Shown in pieces: positions 1 to 8,504 of a DNA stretch of 64,000 nt (the first letter of the stretch is position 1; the number at the start of each line of letters is the position of its first letter). The notes under the pieces are model-generated. The model saw nothing but the letters and a program-made list of their open reading frames with translations, was not told where the DNA came from and did not search any database. A program made the position numbers and the translations under genes. Source of the DNA: Leptospira chreensis (GTDB taxonomy: Bacteria; Spirochaetota; Leptospiria; Leptospirales; Leptospiraceae); the NCBI RefSeq assembly GCF_016919165.1, contig NZ_JAFFPS010000031.1, positions 62,001 to 126,000 of the forward strand, written 5' to 3'.

Positions 1-1857
1 CTTGTCTCTGATCCATTTTCAAGTCCCTTTCTTAGAAACTTTCAAGATTTTGCAAACACACTCGAATTACCGATTCTAGAAACCAAATCTTTTTTCCCAT
101 CCACCTTACTAGCATTTAGTGGTGATGCTGTTTTAAAAACAGGAAGGGAAATCTCTGGTGTACTTCTTGCTGTCAAAAAAGCCATAGACCTTTTACAAAA
201 CACAAACCAATTGACTACAGGAAATTTATGGGAAGACTTACAACTTTCTCATTATTACCCACATCTTAGAGTAGGGGAAACAAAAAACCTACTCAATGCA
301 CACCCGCTGTTGCAAAAGGGAGTTTTCTCTTACAAGGGAGACGAAACAACACTCAACCCACTCCTAAAAGATGTGTATTTCCGGCTTATCCGACGGGTCA
401 TACAACCAGAAGCTGTAAAGTCAGCTCTCGACTTTGATGAAATTCTTTCTGCCCTAGAACCAAAAAAAGTTTTTGATGTTAGGAAACTGAGTAGTTTCCA
501 AGAACCCGCAGAATCAAAACTCCATGCTCCATCCCAAATCAATTACAGAAAACTCAATGCTGTCAGACATTTAATCGTCGATGTAAACTCAGTTGTTTTG
601 GACATTCTGCAAGGAAACTATAACTCCAGAATCAACTCGGATGAAACATTACAGTTAGACAATCGAGTCAAAGTTCTCGTAAACTCCATGTTAGATTCTT
701 TTAACGCAAAAATGGAACTACAAAGAGAAGAGATCACTGAACTCGAAAATTTAATCTCCATTTTAGAAATTAAATTGGACCGTTCCGCCGTGGATCTCCA
801 ATACTCGGAAGAAAAATATCGCTATCTATTCGAATTTTCCAGAGAAGCCATCGCTCTTGTGGATGCGGATACAGGAAGTATTTTAGAAGCAAACCACCAG
901 TTCCGATCGCTCACCAGTTACACTCGTGGTGATATCACTAAAATGAATATTGAAGATATTATTTTAGGAAACCAAGTATCCAACCAACTCCGGTTTGGTT
1001 CCGATCTATCTTCTGATACCATGATGTCCCTTCCCGATGTCGAAATTCTCGCAAAGGATGGGAGTAAACTAGAAGTGGACATTAGTTTTACATCCATTTT
1101 GCTTTCTCCAAAAAAACGTTACCAAGTACAATTCCGACCGAACTCGGAGAGAAAAGAACAAGAACGCTTGCAACACGAATTTATTTCCAATGTAAGTCAT
1201 GAACTCAGAAGCCCTATGACAAATATCAGAGGATATTTGGAATTTTTTAAATCCGATACTTCACTACCATTTAACACCGAACACAAAAATATGTTGGAAG
1301 TTATCGATAAAAATGCCAAAAGACTTAGCTTTCTAATCGAAAACTTACTAAAACTAACCACATCCCGGGAAAAAGATAAGGAAGCCGAAGTAGTAGAAAT
1401 TTTTGATCCCGTTGCCGTCATAGAAGATGTCATCCACATGAACTCTCACCTGGCAAAAGGAAAACCTATCGAGTGGGACCTCTCACTCAAAAAAGGTTTT
1501 TTTCTAAGGGGGATCAAATTTGAATTTTCGCAAATCATTACCAACCTCTATGTGAATGCTCTGAAGTATACATTCAAAGGAAAGATTGGTATCTCCATCC
1601 GAGAAACCAATGGAAAAATTGAAATCACTGTCGAAGACACAGGGATTGGAATTGATCCTAACTACAAAAACCAAATTTTTGATCGGTTCTTTCGCATCCC
1701 ATCATCAGATAATAAAAAAATTGGTGGAACGGGCCTTGGACTCTCCATTGTCAAATCCCTCGTGGACAAAATGTCCGGTGAAATTTCTGTAGATAGTACG
1801 ATGGGAGAGGGAAGTAAATTTACCATCTACTTCCCCAAAGTGAATATTAACGTTTAG
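1..1857 (+). CDS. PAS-domain sensor histidine kinase (5' end outside window)
   Basis: The frame is open from base 1, so the gene begins upstream; a TTG at 211 is only an internal start candidate. Order seen: about 200 residues of unrecognised N-terminal sequence, a short helical linker, a PAS domain (about 810-1130, 'YRYLFEFSREAIALVDADTG'), a HisKA dimerisation helix with the H-box 'SHELRSPMTN' (phospho-acceptor His codon 1198-1200), then a complete HATPase with N-box, 'DTGIGID' and 'GGTGLGLSIV'. All catalytic boxes are intact, so an active kinase is expected. No membrane segment is visible in the part present. No response regulator is adjacent. The last 11 bases overlap, tail to tail, the minus-strand gene that follows. 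Confidence 0.9.
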   Translation, partial: LVSDPFSSPFLRNFQDFANTLELPILETKSFFPSTLLAFSGDAVLKTGREISGVLLAVKKAIDLLQNTNQLTTGNLWEDLQLSHYYPHLRVGETKNLLNAHPLLQKGVFSYKGDETTLNPLLKDVYFRLIRRVIQPEAVKSALDFDEILSALEPKKVFDVRKLSSFQEPAESKLHAPSQINYRKLNAVRHLIVDVNSVVLDILQGNYNSRINSDETLQLDNRVKVLVNSMLDSFNAKMELQREEITELENLISILEIKLDRSAVDLQYSEEKYRYLFEFSREAIALVDADTGSILEANHQFRSLTSYTRGDITKMNIEDIILGNQVSNQLRFGSDLSSDTMMSLPDVEILAKDGSKLEVDISFTSILLSPKKRYQVQFRPNSERKEQERLQHEFISNVSHELRSPMTNIRGYLEFFKSDTSLPFNTEHKNMLEVIDKNAKRLSFLIENLLKLTTSREKDKEAEVVEIFDPVAVIEDVIHMNSHLAKGKPIEWDLSLKKGFFLRGIKFEFSQIITNLYVNALKYTFKGKIGISIRETNGKIEITVEDTGIGIDPNYKNQIFDRFFRIPSSDNKKIGGTGLGLSIVKSLVDKMSGEISVDSTMGEGSKFTIYFPKVNINV

Positions 1858-2650
1858 AAGTTTTTTTCTTTTTCGGAATTTGTTTTTTCTTCGGTGCTGG
1901 TTTCGAATTGTTTTTGGAAGACAGATCATTTGGTTTCAATACAACAAGGGAAGGAATATTTTTTTCCTCCAGATGCATCTTAGATAATAGTAAAGACAAT
2001 TCCAACATCTCCCGAGTCCCAAGCAAATGCATCATATCCAATGCTTGGTTCATCCCCAACTTTTTAAAAATGGTAAGCGCTTGGGAAACCCCAAAAAATT
2101 TGATGAGTATTGGGAGTTCTTCGAGACCGCGTTGTTTGATCCATTTTTTACAATCCGCAACGGAAAGTTCGCTAACAAGTTGAATGATAGGCCCTACATG
2201 AATCTCATTCACAAGCCAAAGAAAATCTTTCATCGGAATTTCTTTGAGTAGAGCAATGGATTTTTGAATCCCTAAAGTTTTTAAAATTTCGACACTGGTT
2301 TCTTTACCCAAAGTTTTGGCAAGTAAGCCCACATCATGAGGAGGAATGCTCCGAGACACAAGAGCCAAATCTGCCATTGGTAAAGAATGAATAAAATAAA
2401 CTAAATCATCGTCCTCATTCTCTCGGATCATCTCCACAAGAATTTTCTCAGGGATTTGTTTTACGAGTTCAACCACCGTATCTTCACTTAACTTTTGTGT
2501 GAGTACAATCAGCCTCTCTTTAGGAACCTTTCCCGTGAGCGAAAGTAACTTTTCGTAACCCAGATTCTTCAAAATCTGGAAGGATTTTTTGGGGCCCAGT
2601 TTTTCTAAATACTGGTAAACACTTTGGATTGTAACGAGAACTTCTTTCAT
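1847..2650 (-). CDS. Conserved hypothetical protein with Lys-rich tail
   Basis: About 267 residues if started at the ATG at 2650; an upstream in-frame start at 2671 would add seven. The body is almost entirely amphipathic helix made of loosely repeated units of about 25 residues ending in hydrophobic clusters, which suggests an alpha-solenoid or a scaffold resembling the helical N-domain of MgtE-type proteins. I do not recognise a family. The last 25 residues are very rich in Lys/Pro and may bind nucleic acid or acidic surfaces. No signal peptide or membrane segment, so cytoplasmic. It converges on the sensor kinase with an 11-bp overlap. Confidence 0.7.
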   Translation of the reverse strand: MKEVLVTIQSVYQYLEKLGPKKSFQILKNLGYEKLLSLTGKVPKERLIVLTQKLSEDTVVELVKQIPEKILVEMIRENEDDDLVYFIHSLPMADLALVSRSIPPHDVGLLAKTLGKETSVEILKTLGIQKSIALLKEIPMKDFLWLVNEIHVGPIIQLVSELSVADCKKWIKQRGLEELPILIKFFGVSQALTIFKKLGMNQALDMMHLLGTREMLELSLLLSKMHLEEKNIPSLVVLKPNDLSSKNNSKPAPKKKQIPKKKKTSKR

Positions 2651-2726
2651 TTGCCCCAACTTTGGATACAAACTGTCAGAATCTTCGTAAAATTCCAGAG
2701 AAATTCCTTTTCGAATCTGTTAAATT

Positions 2727-3905
2727 TTGCAAAATGGAAGAGTGAAGCTACGCCAACTTTGGTTTCTAATCTTAATTTTCATTTGCGGGCTAGGGGGACT
2801 GATTTACTACAAAACAGCTCCCTATGATCACTCCCTTTCGGCACTGATTGGGATTTGGGAAGGATTCTACGAAATCAATCCCACCCTGGTCGATTCGAAT
2901 TTCGTAATCTACAAATCGGGTGGTTATGATGGCCAATTCTTCTATTTTCTCGCAAAAGACTTGTTTGCCTATGGAGATTGGGGCCTAATTGTAGACTCTT
3001 ACCACTTCCGGTTTCATAGAATCGGACTTTCTCTATTTGCCGGTGTTTTTTCTGCAGTGATTGGATTTTCTCATTATCCCTTAATCACCATCCTCTTTCT
3101 TTTTCTCCTATTTTTTCTATCTGTCTTTTGTTTGTATTCACTTCTTCCAGAATCCAAAAAATGGTTTGTTGTCTTTTATCTATTTTCTCCTTTTTCTTTA
3201 AATGCCAATCTACTCCTTGTTGCCGATTCTCTTTTTGTCAGTTTCGGAATCATCGCTTTCTATTTCTTTAGAAACAAAAAAACTTTCCTCGCTGTTTTCT
3301 TTTTTCTTTTGATGGTAATCACTCGCGAATTGGGAGTTTTATTTCTTGTTCCGATTGTTTTTAAGGCATTACTCGAAAAAAAATGGAAAGATGTATTTCT
3401 TTATTCCATTCCCGGCTTCGCATTTTTCTGTTTGGTGGTATATGGACTCATCCATCCTCCGAACCACTTAGGTACCAATCCTCTTGGATTTCGAGATATG
3501 ACAGACCTTCCATTGTTTGGTTTTTTCAAAAGTTTTAAGGAAGGGGAGTCCTTCCAATTCAAACTCAAAGAAATTCCGAAAATTCTATTCTTTATCTCTT
3601 TTCTTGTCCTGTCTGTTGTCAGCGTTCAATCCCTAAAAGAATCCTTTTCTAAGAATGTGGATCTACTCATTCCGATTCTTGGAAGTTTGTTTGTGATCCT
3701 CATTGCAGAACAAGGCTATTGGAGGTCTTTTGATAATCTCAGCCGGATGTTCACACTGATTTTACCTTTTTCTTTGTTACTCGAAGGGGCATCCAAAAGA
3801 CCTTTTTTACGCCTATTTCTCGGCATCTCCATTACCTTGTTTTTCTTTTTAATCATCCGGATCCTTTGGATCACACCCACGAAGGAGTTTTTCTTTAGCC
3901 TATGA
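2727..3905 (+). CDS. Polytopic membrane protein, glycosyltransferase GT-C-like / AZOBR_p60025-like
   Basis: About 390 residues with one N-terminal and roughly nine further hydrophobic segments. After the first membrane helix comes 'GGYDGQFFYFLAKDLF', which resembles the 'YDGQ-F-Y-A' motif of AZOBR_p60025-type cell-surface glycopolymer formation proteins, a GT-C-fold group acting on lipid-linked sugars. The start is uncertain: TTG at 2727 has no ribosome-binding site, and GTG at 2742 has a GGAAG that is too close. The stop overlaps the mqnD start by four bases (ATGA), so the two are probably translationally coupled. The function is inferred from family resemblance only. Confidence 0.7.
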   Translation: MQNGRVKLRQLWFLILIFICGLGGLIYYKTAPYDHSLSALIGIWEGFYEINPTLVDSNFVIYKSGGYDGQFFYFLAKDLFAYGDWGLIVDSYHFRFHRIGLSLFAGVFSAVIGFSHYPLITILFLFLLFFLSVFCLYSLLPESKKWFVVFYLFSPFSLNANLLLVADSLFVSFGIIAFYFFRNKKTFLAVFFFLLMVITRELGVLFLVPIVFKALLEKKWKDVFLYSIPGFAFFCLVVYGLIHPPNHLGTNPLGFRDMTDLPLFGFFKSFKEGESFQFKLKEIPKILFFISFLVLSVVSVQSLKESFSKNVDLLIPILGSLFVILIAEQGYWRSFDNLSRMFTLILPFSLLLEGASKRPFLRLFLGISITLFFFLIIRILWITPTKEFFFSL

Positions 3906-4726
3906 TATCTCTTGCCTATTCCCCTTGTCCCAACGATACTTTCCTCTTTTATCATCTGATCCGTAATGCAAATTACCCAGTGAAAGAAGAACTCTATGAT
4001 GTAGAAAACCTAAACGAATTCGCATTCCAAGGAAAATTTCCAGTCACAAAACTTTCGTTTGCTGCTTATTTCCAAATCATAGACAAATACATTTTACTCG
4101 AAACAGGTTCTGCTTTGGGAAGAGGTTGTGGACCCTTACTCGTTCGAAAAAAAAATACAAACACAGATCTCTCCAATTACAAAAACCTATACATTCCAGG
4201 CAAACTTACCACAGCAAACCTCCTTTTGTCCTTATATACCAATGGAAAACAAAATCCCACTCCATTACGATACGATGAAATCATTCCCAAGGTAACCAGT
4301 GAAGACGACAGTTTAGGTGTGATCATCCACGAAGAACGGTTCACGTATGAAGCAAGGGGGATGGAAAAGGTAGTGGATCTCGGGGAATGGTGGGAGAGTT
4401 CTACGGGTTATCCCATCCCTTTAGGTGCCATTGCTATCCGCCGCGATATCCCAAGAGAGGAAGCGTTAAAGTTCCAATCGAATCTGAGACAAAGCTTAGA
4501 AGCTGCCTATTTGGAACCCAAAGAAATGATGGATTACATTCGTGCAAATTCACAAAACAAAGAAGATGCGGTAATCAAATCTCATATAAATTTGTATGTG
4601 AATGGATTTACTAAAAATTTAGGGAAGGAAGGGCAGGGTGCCGTAGAATATCTTTTAAAGCGCGCAACCGAGGCAGGTTTTATTCAAAAACCCACCTCGT
4701 TACCTTTGTTTTTAGGAGAAAGTTAA
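3902..4726 (+). CDS. mqnD: 1,4-dihydroxy-6-naphthoate synthase MqnD
   Basis: MqnD converts cyclic dehypoxanthinyl futalosine into 1,4-dihydroxy-6-naphthoate in the futalosine route to menaquinone. The 274-residue length matches the family. The N-terminus 'SPCPNDTFLFY' and the later 'GRGCGPLLV' are hallmark substrate-pocket segments of the MqnA/MqnD periplasmic-binding-protein fold; there is no signal peptide, so it is cytoplasmic. It overlaps the preceding membrane-protein gene by ATGA and runs 15 bp into the opposing minus-strand gene. Other mqn genes are not in this window. Confidence 0.93.
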   Translation: MISLAYSPCPNDTFLFYHLIRNANYPVKEELYDVENLNEFAFQGKFPVTKLSFAAYFQIIDKYILLETGSALGRGCGPLLVRKKNTNTDLSNYKNLYIPGKLTTANLLLSLYTNGKQNPTPLRYDEIIPKVTSEDDSLGVIIHEERFTYEARGMEKVVDLGEWWESSTGYPIPLGAIAIRRDIPREEALKFQSNLRQSLEAAYLEPKEMMDYIRANSQNKEDAVIKSHINLYVNGFTKNLGKEGQGAVEYLLKRATEAGFIQKPTSLPLFLGES

Positions 4727-7222
4727 CAGACAAAGGATATTTCCTTTGTCTCGTTTACAAGCTTCAATGGCTTTAGCCACAAGCATCCCCGGTTTCAATT
4801 TACTCGGATCCGCTTTCACTGCATGACCAGACGATAATCCAGAAACTAAAAGGTCACCTGGATAAATCGGCACTTGCGTTGCATCCACATGCAATTTTGT
4901 GATTCCAAGTAGTGCTACAAGCACGTATTCCACAGTCTTTTCTTGTTTACCAAAGATCACATGGGCACTTGCCACACAAACACCAATGACGTTTGTAGAG
5001 TAGGGGTGTTTGGACCTTCCGAGAACTCCCGGCTCTTCCGTTGCCACAAGAAGATCTCCCGCAGTCACAACATCTTTCCCATCCAGTCGGAAGTAACGAG
5101 CAATACACTCTTCACCACCTTCTTTTGTAATGCGAAGATTCCCTTCAAACAAGGACTCTCCGTTCGCATAGATGGCTTTTCCAGAACCAGAAAGTTCCAA
5201 TTCCGGAATTCCTTTTCCATCCACAATAAGAGCAAAATCAGATTGTGATAGAAAACGACCACCCGGTGCCGTAGTCCCGGCACCTAAAATTCCGGCGGAT
5301 TGTTTTGAATCTTTTCCTTTCGAAATTCCATACACTCCAATCGAATCTCCGAATCCAGAGACACCAGTTCCCGAAGAAATTCCTGCAATCCCCGATCCTA
5401 CTTTTGTATTTTTTCCGTAAATGATGGCATCTTTTGCCTGTGGGGGAATGAAACCTTTGGATGATCCCTCGGCTTCTCCCGTGATTTTCAAAAGTCCTGT
5501 ATGGGAGTTAAAATCATGTTCTTTTTCTGCGTAAGGGTGGGTGTGTGGTTTCGGATCCCTTTTGTCAGACAACCTAGGATCATCAGAAAGCACCACCTTA
5601 CCAGGAACAGCTTCACCGTGATTTGCCAGTAATACAATTCCGGCATCGGCAAATCCAGCTTTCGCAAGACGTTTGTCGTTTCCTTGGACAACGGCACCAG
5701 GTTTTGTTTCACCAGAGTGGGCCAGCTGCACAATTCCATGTAACTCTGTACTCGCCTGTCTCAGACGTTTATCGTTCCCTTGGACAGCAGTATTCGGCTC
5801 CTCTCCACCGTTAGGTGCGAGTTGCACAATTCCTTTTGCCGTGTTTGTAGCATCACGAAGTCTTGGGTCATCCCCAGTCACCACTTTATCAAGAGCCACT
5901 TCTCCTGCATCCGCCAGTTGCACAAGACCAATGGATTTTTTTGTGGCAACACGGAGACGAGAATCATTTCCTTGCACCACCACACCCGGACGAGTTTCAC
6001 CGTCTAACGCGAGTTCAACAATACCAGGATGATCGGTTGAAGCACTACGCAAACGTTCATCATCAGATTGTACGACAAGCCCAGGACGGGCTTCTCCGCT
6101 TCTTGACAAACGAACCAGACCATGGGTGAGTTCGGTGGCAATTTTTAGGCGTTTATCATTTCCTTGGACGGCAACTCCCGGTTTTTCTTCCCCATCCGAT
6201 GCCAATTCCACAATCCCACGGTATTCCGTAGTGGCATCCCGAAGGCGTCTGTCATTTGCCTGAACCACAACTCCTTCTTTGACCTCTCCATCCACAGCAA
6301 GGCGAATGATCCCGGAACGAAGGACGGAAGCATAGGGGAGGGGTTCTCTTGTCGGACCACCGTAATCTTTTTTATCTGGGCTAGAATATAACTCGAGTTC
6401 GATGACTTCTGTAATGTAATCTTTTTTGTTCGGTTGTTTCTCTTGGAAAAAAACCAATTTTAAAAATCGAAGGTTTACCGCAGAAAACCTCCACTTATAC
6501 CAAGTGCCTGGTTCTGATAAAAAGAAATTCTCTTCATGTAACTGGTGCCAAGTCAGATCATCTTCGCTATAATAGGTAACAAAACGTTCGGGGAAATTAG
6601 TTATAGGATCGTTTTTTGTAAGCATTCGCATCTCTTCAATGCGGTTCACAGAACCCATATCCAAAATCAAATATTCCTCTTCTGGTTCTTCTTTCTTTTT
6701 GGAAGACCATCCATAGTCAGGTCTTGTATCAAAAAGATTTTCTTTTACATACAACCGGTCAAATTCAGAACTTGCCTGGATGGACTGGATCCCAGTGATG
6801 AGAATTTTTAACTGACCAAAACTAATCCGATTTTTTCCGTTACTGGCTTTTCTCGAAATTTTCGAGACAAACTTCACATAACGAGCGCTAGTAAGAGAAA
6901 AAAGCCATTTGGCTGATGTTTTAAAAGACTTCCGAAAAGAAGACTCTTGTAAAATGGGTTCCCAGTACTTTCCGTCGTGGGATAATTCAAACCGGAAGGA
7001 ATCGGGAAAGAAATCCAATCCATCTTTTCCTGGTAAAAGCTCAATCCCATTGAAATACACAACGTCATCAAATTGAAAAATGATGGAGGAAAGGGAAGAC
7101 TGCTCCTTTTCTTCAAAAAAGGATAAAAATTCTTCATTTTTGACTTCGAAAGTTCCCGAAGTGGAAACTGATTTGATCGGTAGAGAGTAGGGGTGGCTTG
7201 TGCGGATTAAATGATCTTTCAT
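4712..7222 (-). CDS. Discoidin-like / phage tail-fibre-like repeat protein
   Basis: 836 residues in four parts. Residues about 25-155 and 155-290 are two beta-rich segments resembling F5/8C (discoidin) carbohydrate-binding domains ('FRFELSHDGKYWEPI', 'FVTYYSEDDLTWHQL'). Residues 304-559 are eight tandem 32-residue repeats of the form G-I/L-V-x-L-A-x-x-G-E-x-x-P-G-x-V-V-Q-x-N-D-x-R-L, like tail-fibre shaft repeats. Then comes a Gly/Ser-rich segment (about 600-670), and a C-terminal beta domain containing 'GDLLVATEEPGVLGRS'. There is no signal peptide, so export would need a contractile-injection or phage-like route, or it is a prophage remnant. No other tail or capsid gene is near. It lies just downstream of rep on the same strand. 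Confidence 0.75.
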   Translation of the reverse strand: MKDHLIRTSHPYSLPIKSVSTSGTFEVKNEEFLSFFEEKEQSSLSSIIFQFDDVVYFNGIELLPGKDGLDFFPDSFRFELSHDGKYWEPILQESSFRKSFKTSAKWLFSLTSARYVKFVSKISRKASNGKNRISFGQLKILITGIQSIQASSEFDRLYVKENLFDTRPDYGWSSKKKEEPEEEYLILDMGSVNRIEEMRMLTKNDPITNFPERFVTYYSEDDLTWHQLHEENFFLSEPGTWYKWRFSAVNLRFLKLVFFQEKQPNKKDYITEVIELELYSSPDKKDYGGPTREPLPYASVLRSGIIRLAVDGEVKEGVVVQANDRRLRDATTEYRGIVELASDGEEKPGVAVQGNDKRLKIATELTHGLVRLSRSGEARPGLVVQSDDERLRSASTDHPGIVELALDGETRPGVVVQGNDSRLRVATKKSIGLVQLADAGEVALDKVVTGDDPRLRDATNTAKGIVQLAPNGGEEPNTAVQGNDKRLRQASTELHGIVQLAHSGETKPGAVVQGNDKRLAKAGFADAGIVLLANHGEAVPGKVVLSDDPRLSDKRDPKPHTHPYAEKEHDFNSHTGLLKITGEAEGSSKGFIPPQAKDAIIYGKNTKVGSGIAGISSGTGVSGFGDSIGVYGISKGKDSKQSAGILGAGTTAPGGRFLSQSDFALIVDGKGIPELELSGSGKAIYANGESLFEGNLRITKEGGEECIARYFRLDGKDVVTAGDLLVATEEPGVLGRSKHPYSTNVIGVCVASAHVIFGKQEKTVEYVLVALLGITKLHVDATQVPIYPGDLLVSGLSSGHAVKADPSKLKPGMLVAKAIEACKRDKGNILCLLTFS
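5546..6313 (-). repeat. Eight 96-bp tandem coding repeats
   Basis: Inside the discoidin-like gene, eight in-frame units of 96 bp encode the 32-residue shaft repeat. The 'VQGNDKRL' core recurs with small changes, while third positions have diverged, so the copies are old or under protein-level selection rather than recently amplified. Unit number could vary between strains by recombination. Confidence 0.85.
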
Positions 7223-7273
7223 TGCGCTTTTTGATTCTGATTCCTTCCAAAAATTACCGTTTTTGTATCCAGT

Positions 7274-8194
7274 CTATCGAATTTCACTGAGGCGTGATCC
7301 TTCTTCTTTCTCTGAAAATACAACGAGAACTGCCGGTTTCACTCGTTCCGTAAAATACATATTCACAATTTGGCGTAAATGTCCTTGGAGAGGTGAGGAA
7401 ACAACAATCACGTTCCCGTCAGTCTGGACTTCGATTCGCTCCAATTGGTTCCAAGAGGATTGGGTCAATTCTTTGCTTGCCCAATCTAAAAATCCAACCC
7501 AAGAAGCCGGGTGAGAAAAGGGTTCTTCCGTGAAAACTTTCTGCCCAGTTTTAATCACTTCCTTTCTTTGCGTGGAGACTAACTCCCTGCAGAGAGATTG
7601 GACATAGGATGCGTTCGATTCCATATGTAAAGAGACAGCCTTTCGATATGCTTCCAGCGCAATTTCAGGTCCAAAGAGTTCCACTAAAGTTTCGAACGCT
7701 TTTTTCTCTTCCTTTTCTTTAGCCAATTCCAAAGGCGCGGGCACCGCAGGTATATTGTTTGTATTAGATATAGTTATATTAATATGGTTAGGGGTTCCGT
7801 CAGCACCCCCCTTACCGACAGGTTTTGAACCCCCTGAGGTCTCCGATTCGGACCCCCTGAGGGTTACGCTCGTATCCCCCAGGGGGGTAATTCTGGAACC
7901 CTCATAGTGGAAGGAAAAATGGTACCGGGTCGAGGTTCGTCCATTGCCGGGAACTTGGTAGAGTAGGCCCGCACGTGTGAGTTCCTTTTTTGCTGAGACA
8001 ATGGATTTTTTGGTTTTGAAACCGGTGAGCCGCATCAATGTTTCTGTATTGGGCCAAACCGGTTTGAAATTATAGTCACTGAATTTCAATAGAACCGGGT
8101 AGAGTGTTTTGGCGGCATGGGAAAGGCCAGCCCAAACACCAGAATCTATGATGTCGGTCATCAGTCGGATATAGGGATGCCGCTGGTCGCTCAC
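7274..8194 (-). CDS. Replication initiator-like protein (Rep) with winged-helix N-terminus
   Basis: I place the start at GTG 8194 because GGAGGAG precedes it by about five bases; a TTG at 8218 would add eight residues but lacks a ribosome-binding site. The protein is about 306 residues. The N-terminal 100 residues form a helix-turn-helix unit of the type in plasmid Rep proteins ('HAAKTLYPVLLKF', 'TETLMRLTGFKTKKSIVSAK'). A Gly/Ser/Thr-rich linker follows, then a helical segment and a C-terminal part with the look of a DnaA domain-I fold ('WNQLERIEV' ... 'LRQIVNMYF'). It lies downstream of parA-parB on the same strand. Replication initiation is inferred from fold and context. Its linker DNA carries iteron-like repeats (separate entry). 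Confidence 0.75.
   Translation of the reverse strand: MSDQRHPYIRLMTDIIDSGVWAGLSHAAKTLYPVLLKFSDYNFKPVWPNTETLMRLTGFKTKKSIVSAKKELTRAGLLYQVPGNGRTSTRYHFSFHYEGSRITPLGDTSVTLRGSESETSGGSKPVGKGGADGTPNHINITISNTNNIPAVPAPLELAKEKEEKKAFETLVELFGPEIALEAYRKAVSLHMESNASYVQSLCRELVSTQRKEVIKTGQKVFTEEPFSHPASWVGFLDWASKELTQSSWNQLERIEVQTDGNVIVVSSPLQGHLRQIVNMYFTERVKPAVLVVFSEKEEGSRLSEIR
7805..7896 (+). repeat. Iteron-like repeats inside rep
   Basis: Four C-rich units begin at 7805 (ACCCCCC), 7829 (ACCCCCTGAGG), 7852 (ACCCCCTGAGG) and 7874 (ATCCCCCAGGG), spaced 24, 23 and 22 bases. Because the spacing is not a multiple of three, the units fall in different codon phases and do not give a protein repeat, so DNA-level constraint is likely. 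About two helical turns between units is usual for Rep-binding iterons. Another ACCCCCTGG is at 8318. Confidence 0.5.
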
Positions 8195-8266
8195 AAAAGC
8201 TCCTCCGCTTTTCTGCAAAAATTAAACCAAATTTAAGCAAATTTTACGAAGGAGTTGACATTATCT

Positions 8267-8286
8267 GACATAATGTTAATTATGTC
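8267..8286. promoter_or_regulatory. Palindrome GACATAAT-GTTA-ATTATGTC
   Basis: A perfect 8-bp inverted repeat with a 4-base spacer covers the spacer and -10 of the putative antisense promoter, so a bound protein would block it. Related words recur nearby: TGACATTA at 8256-8263 and ATTATGTCA at 8424-8432, just downstream of the rep promoter. This suggests one regulator for both transcripts. Confidence 0.5.
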
Positions 8287-8319
8287 TCATCCAACAACAT
8301 TCCTTCGGGAAACCCCGAC

Positions 8320-8346
8320 CCCCTGGATCACCAGGGGAATTTTTTT
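8320..8346 (+). terminator. Intrinsic terminator of the candidate antisense RNA
   Basis: A 7-bp GC-rich stem (CCCCTGG/CCAGGGG) with loop ATCA is followed by AA and seven T. Read on the minus strand it has no T-run after the stem, so it is oriented for plus-strand transcription, opposite to rep. Confidence 0.7.
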
Positions 8347-8433
8347 ATATTTCGGGTTGGGATACTACAAATCCCCCGTCTCTTGGGTTACAAGAAACGC
8401 CTGCTCAAACTCAAATCAGTTTTATTATGTCAC

Positions 8434-8461
8434 ATTATTGTCGGATTCCGGCAGATGTCAA
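8434..8461 (-). promoter_or_regulatory. Putative rep promoter with embedded operator
   Basis: On the minus strand TTGACA (8461-8456), a 16-base spacer and AATAAT (8439-8434) give 6/6 and 5/6 consensus matches, predicting a start near 8427 and a rep leader of about 230 nt. The spacer holds GCCGGAATCCGAC (8440-8452), an imperfect form of the GTCGG...CCGAC palindromes found twice upstream of parA. Confidence 0.6.
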
Positions 8462-8504
8462 GTTCGTACAGCATTTTTCCTGAGCTGTACTATAAATTTT
8501 TTTC

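Larger units (their letters stand above)
8255..8346 (+). ncRNA. Candidate antisense RNA opposite the rep leader
   Basis: A plus-strand TTGACA (8255-8260) is followed after 17 bases by AATTAT (8278-8283), predicting a start near 8290. The transcript would fold as TCGGG-AAAC-CCCGA (8305-8318) and then CCCCTGG-ATCA-CCAGGGG (8320-8337), followed by seven T at 8340-8346, a standard intrinsic terminator. No plus-strand gene is upstream, so the terminator needs its own transcript of about 57 nt. This RNA would be fully complementary to the rep mRNA leader if rep is transcribed from near 8427. Countertranscribed RNAs of this type control copy number in many plasmids. The -10 is only 4/6. Confidence 0.5.

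Noticed and set aside
5673..6032. 119-residue repetitive plus-strand frame
   Set aside because: It is the antisense shadow of the 96-bp repeats in the discoidin-like gene.
4712..7222. Prophage remnant as explanation of the fibre-like gene
   Set aside because: No capsid, tail, integrase or attachment-site duplication is seen around it; kept as an open alternative only.
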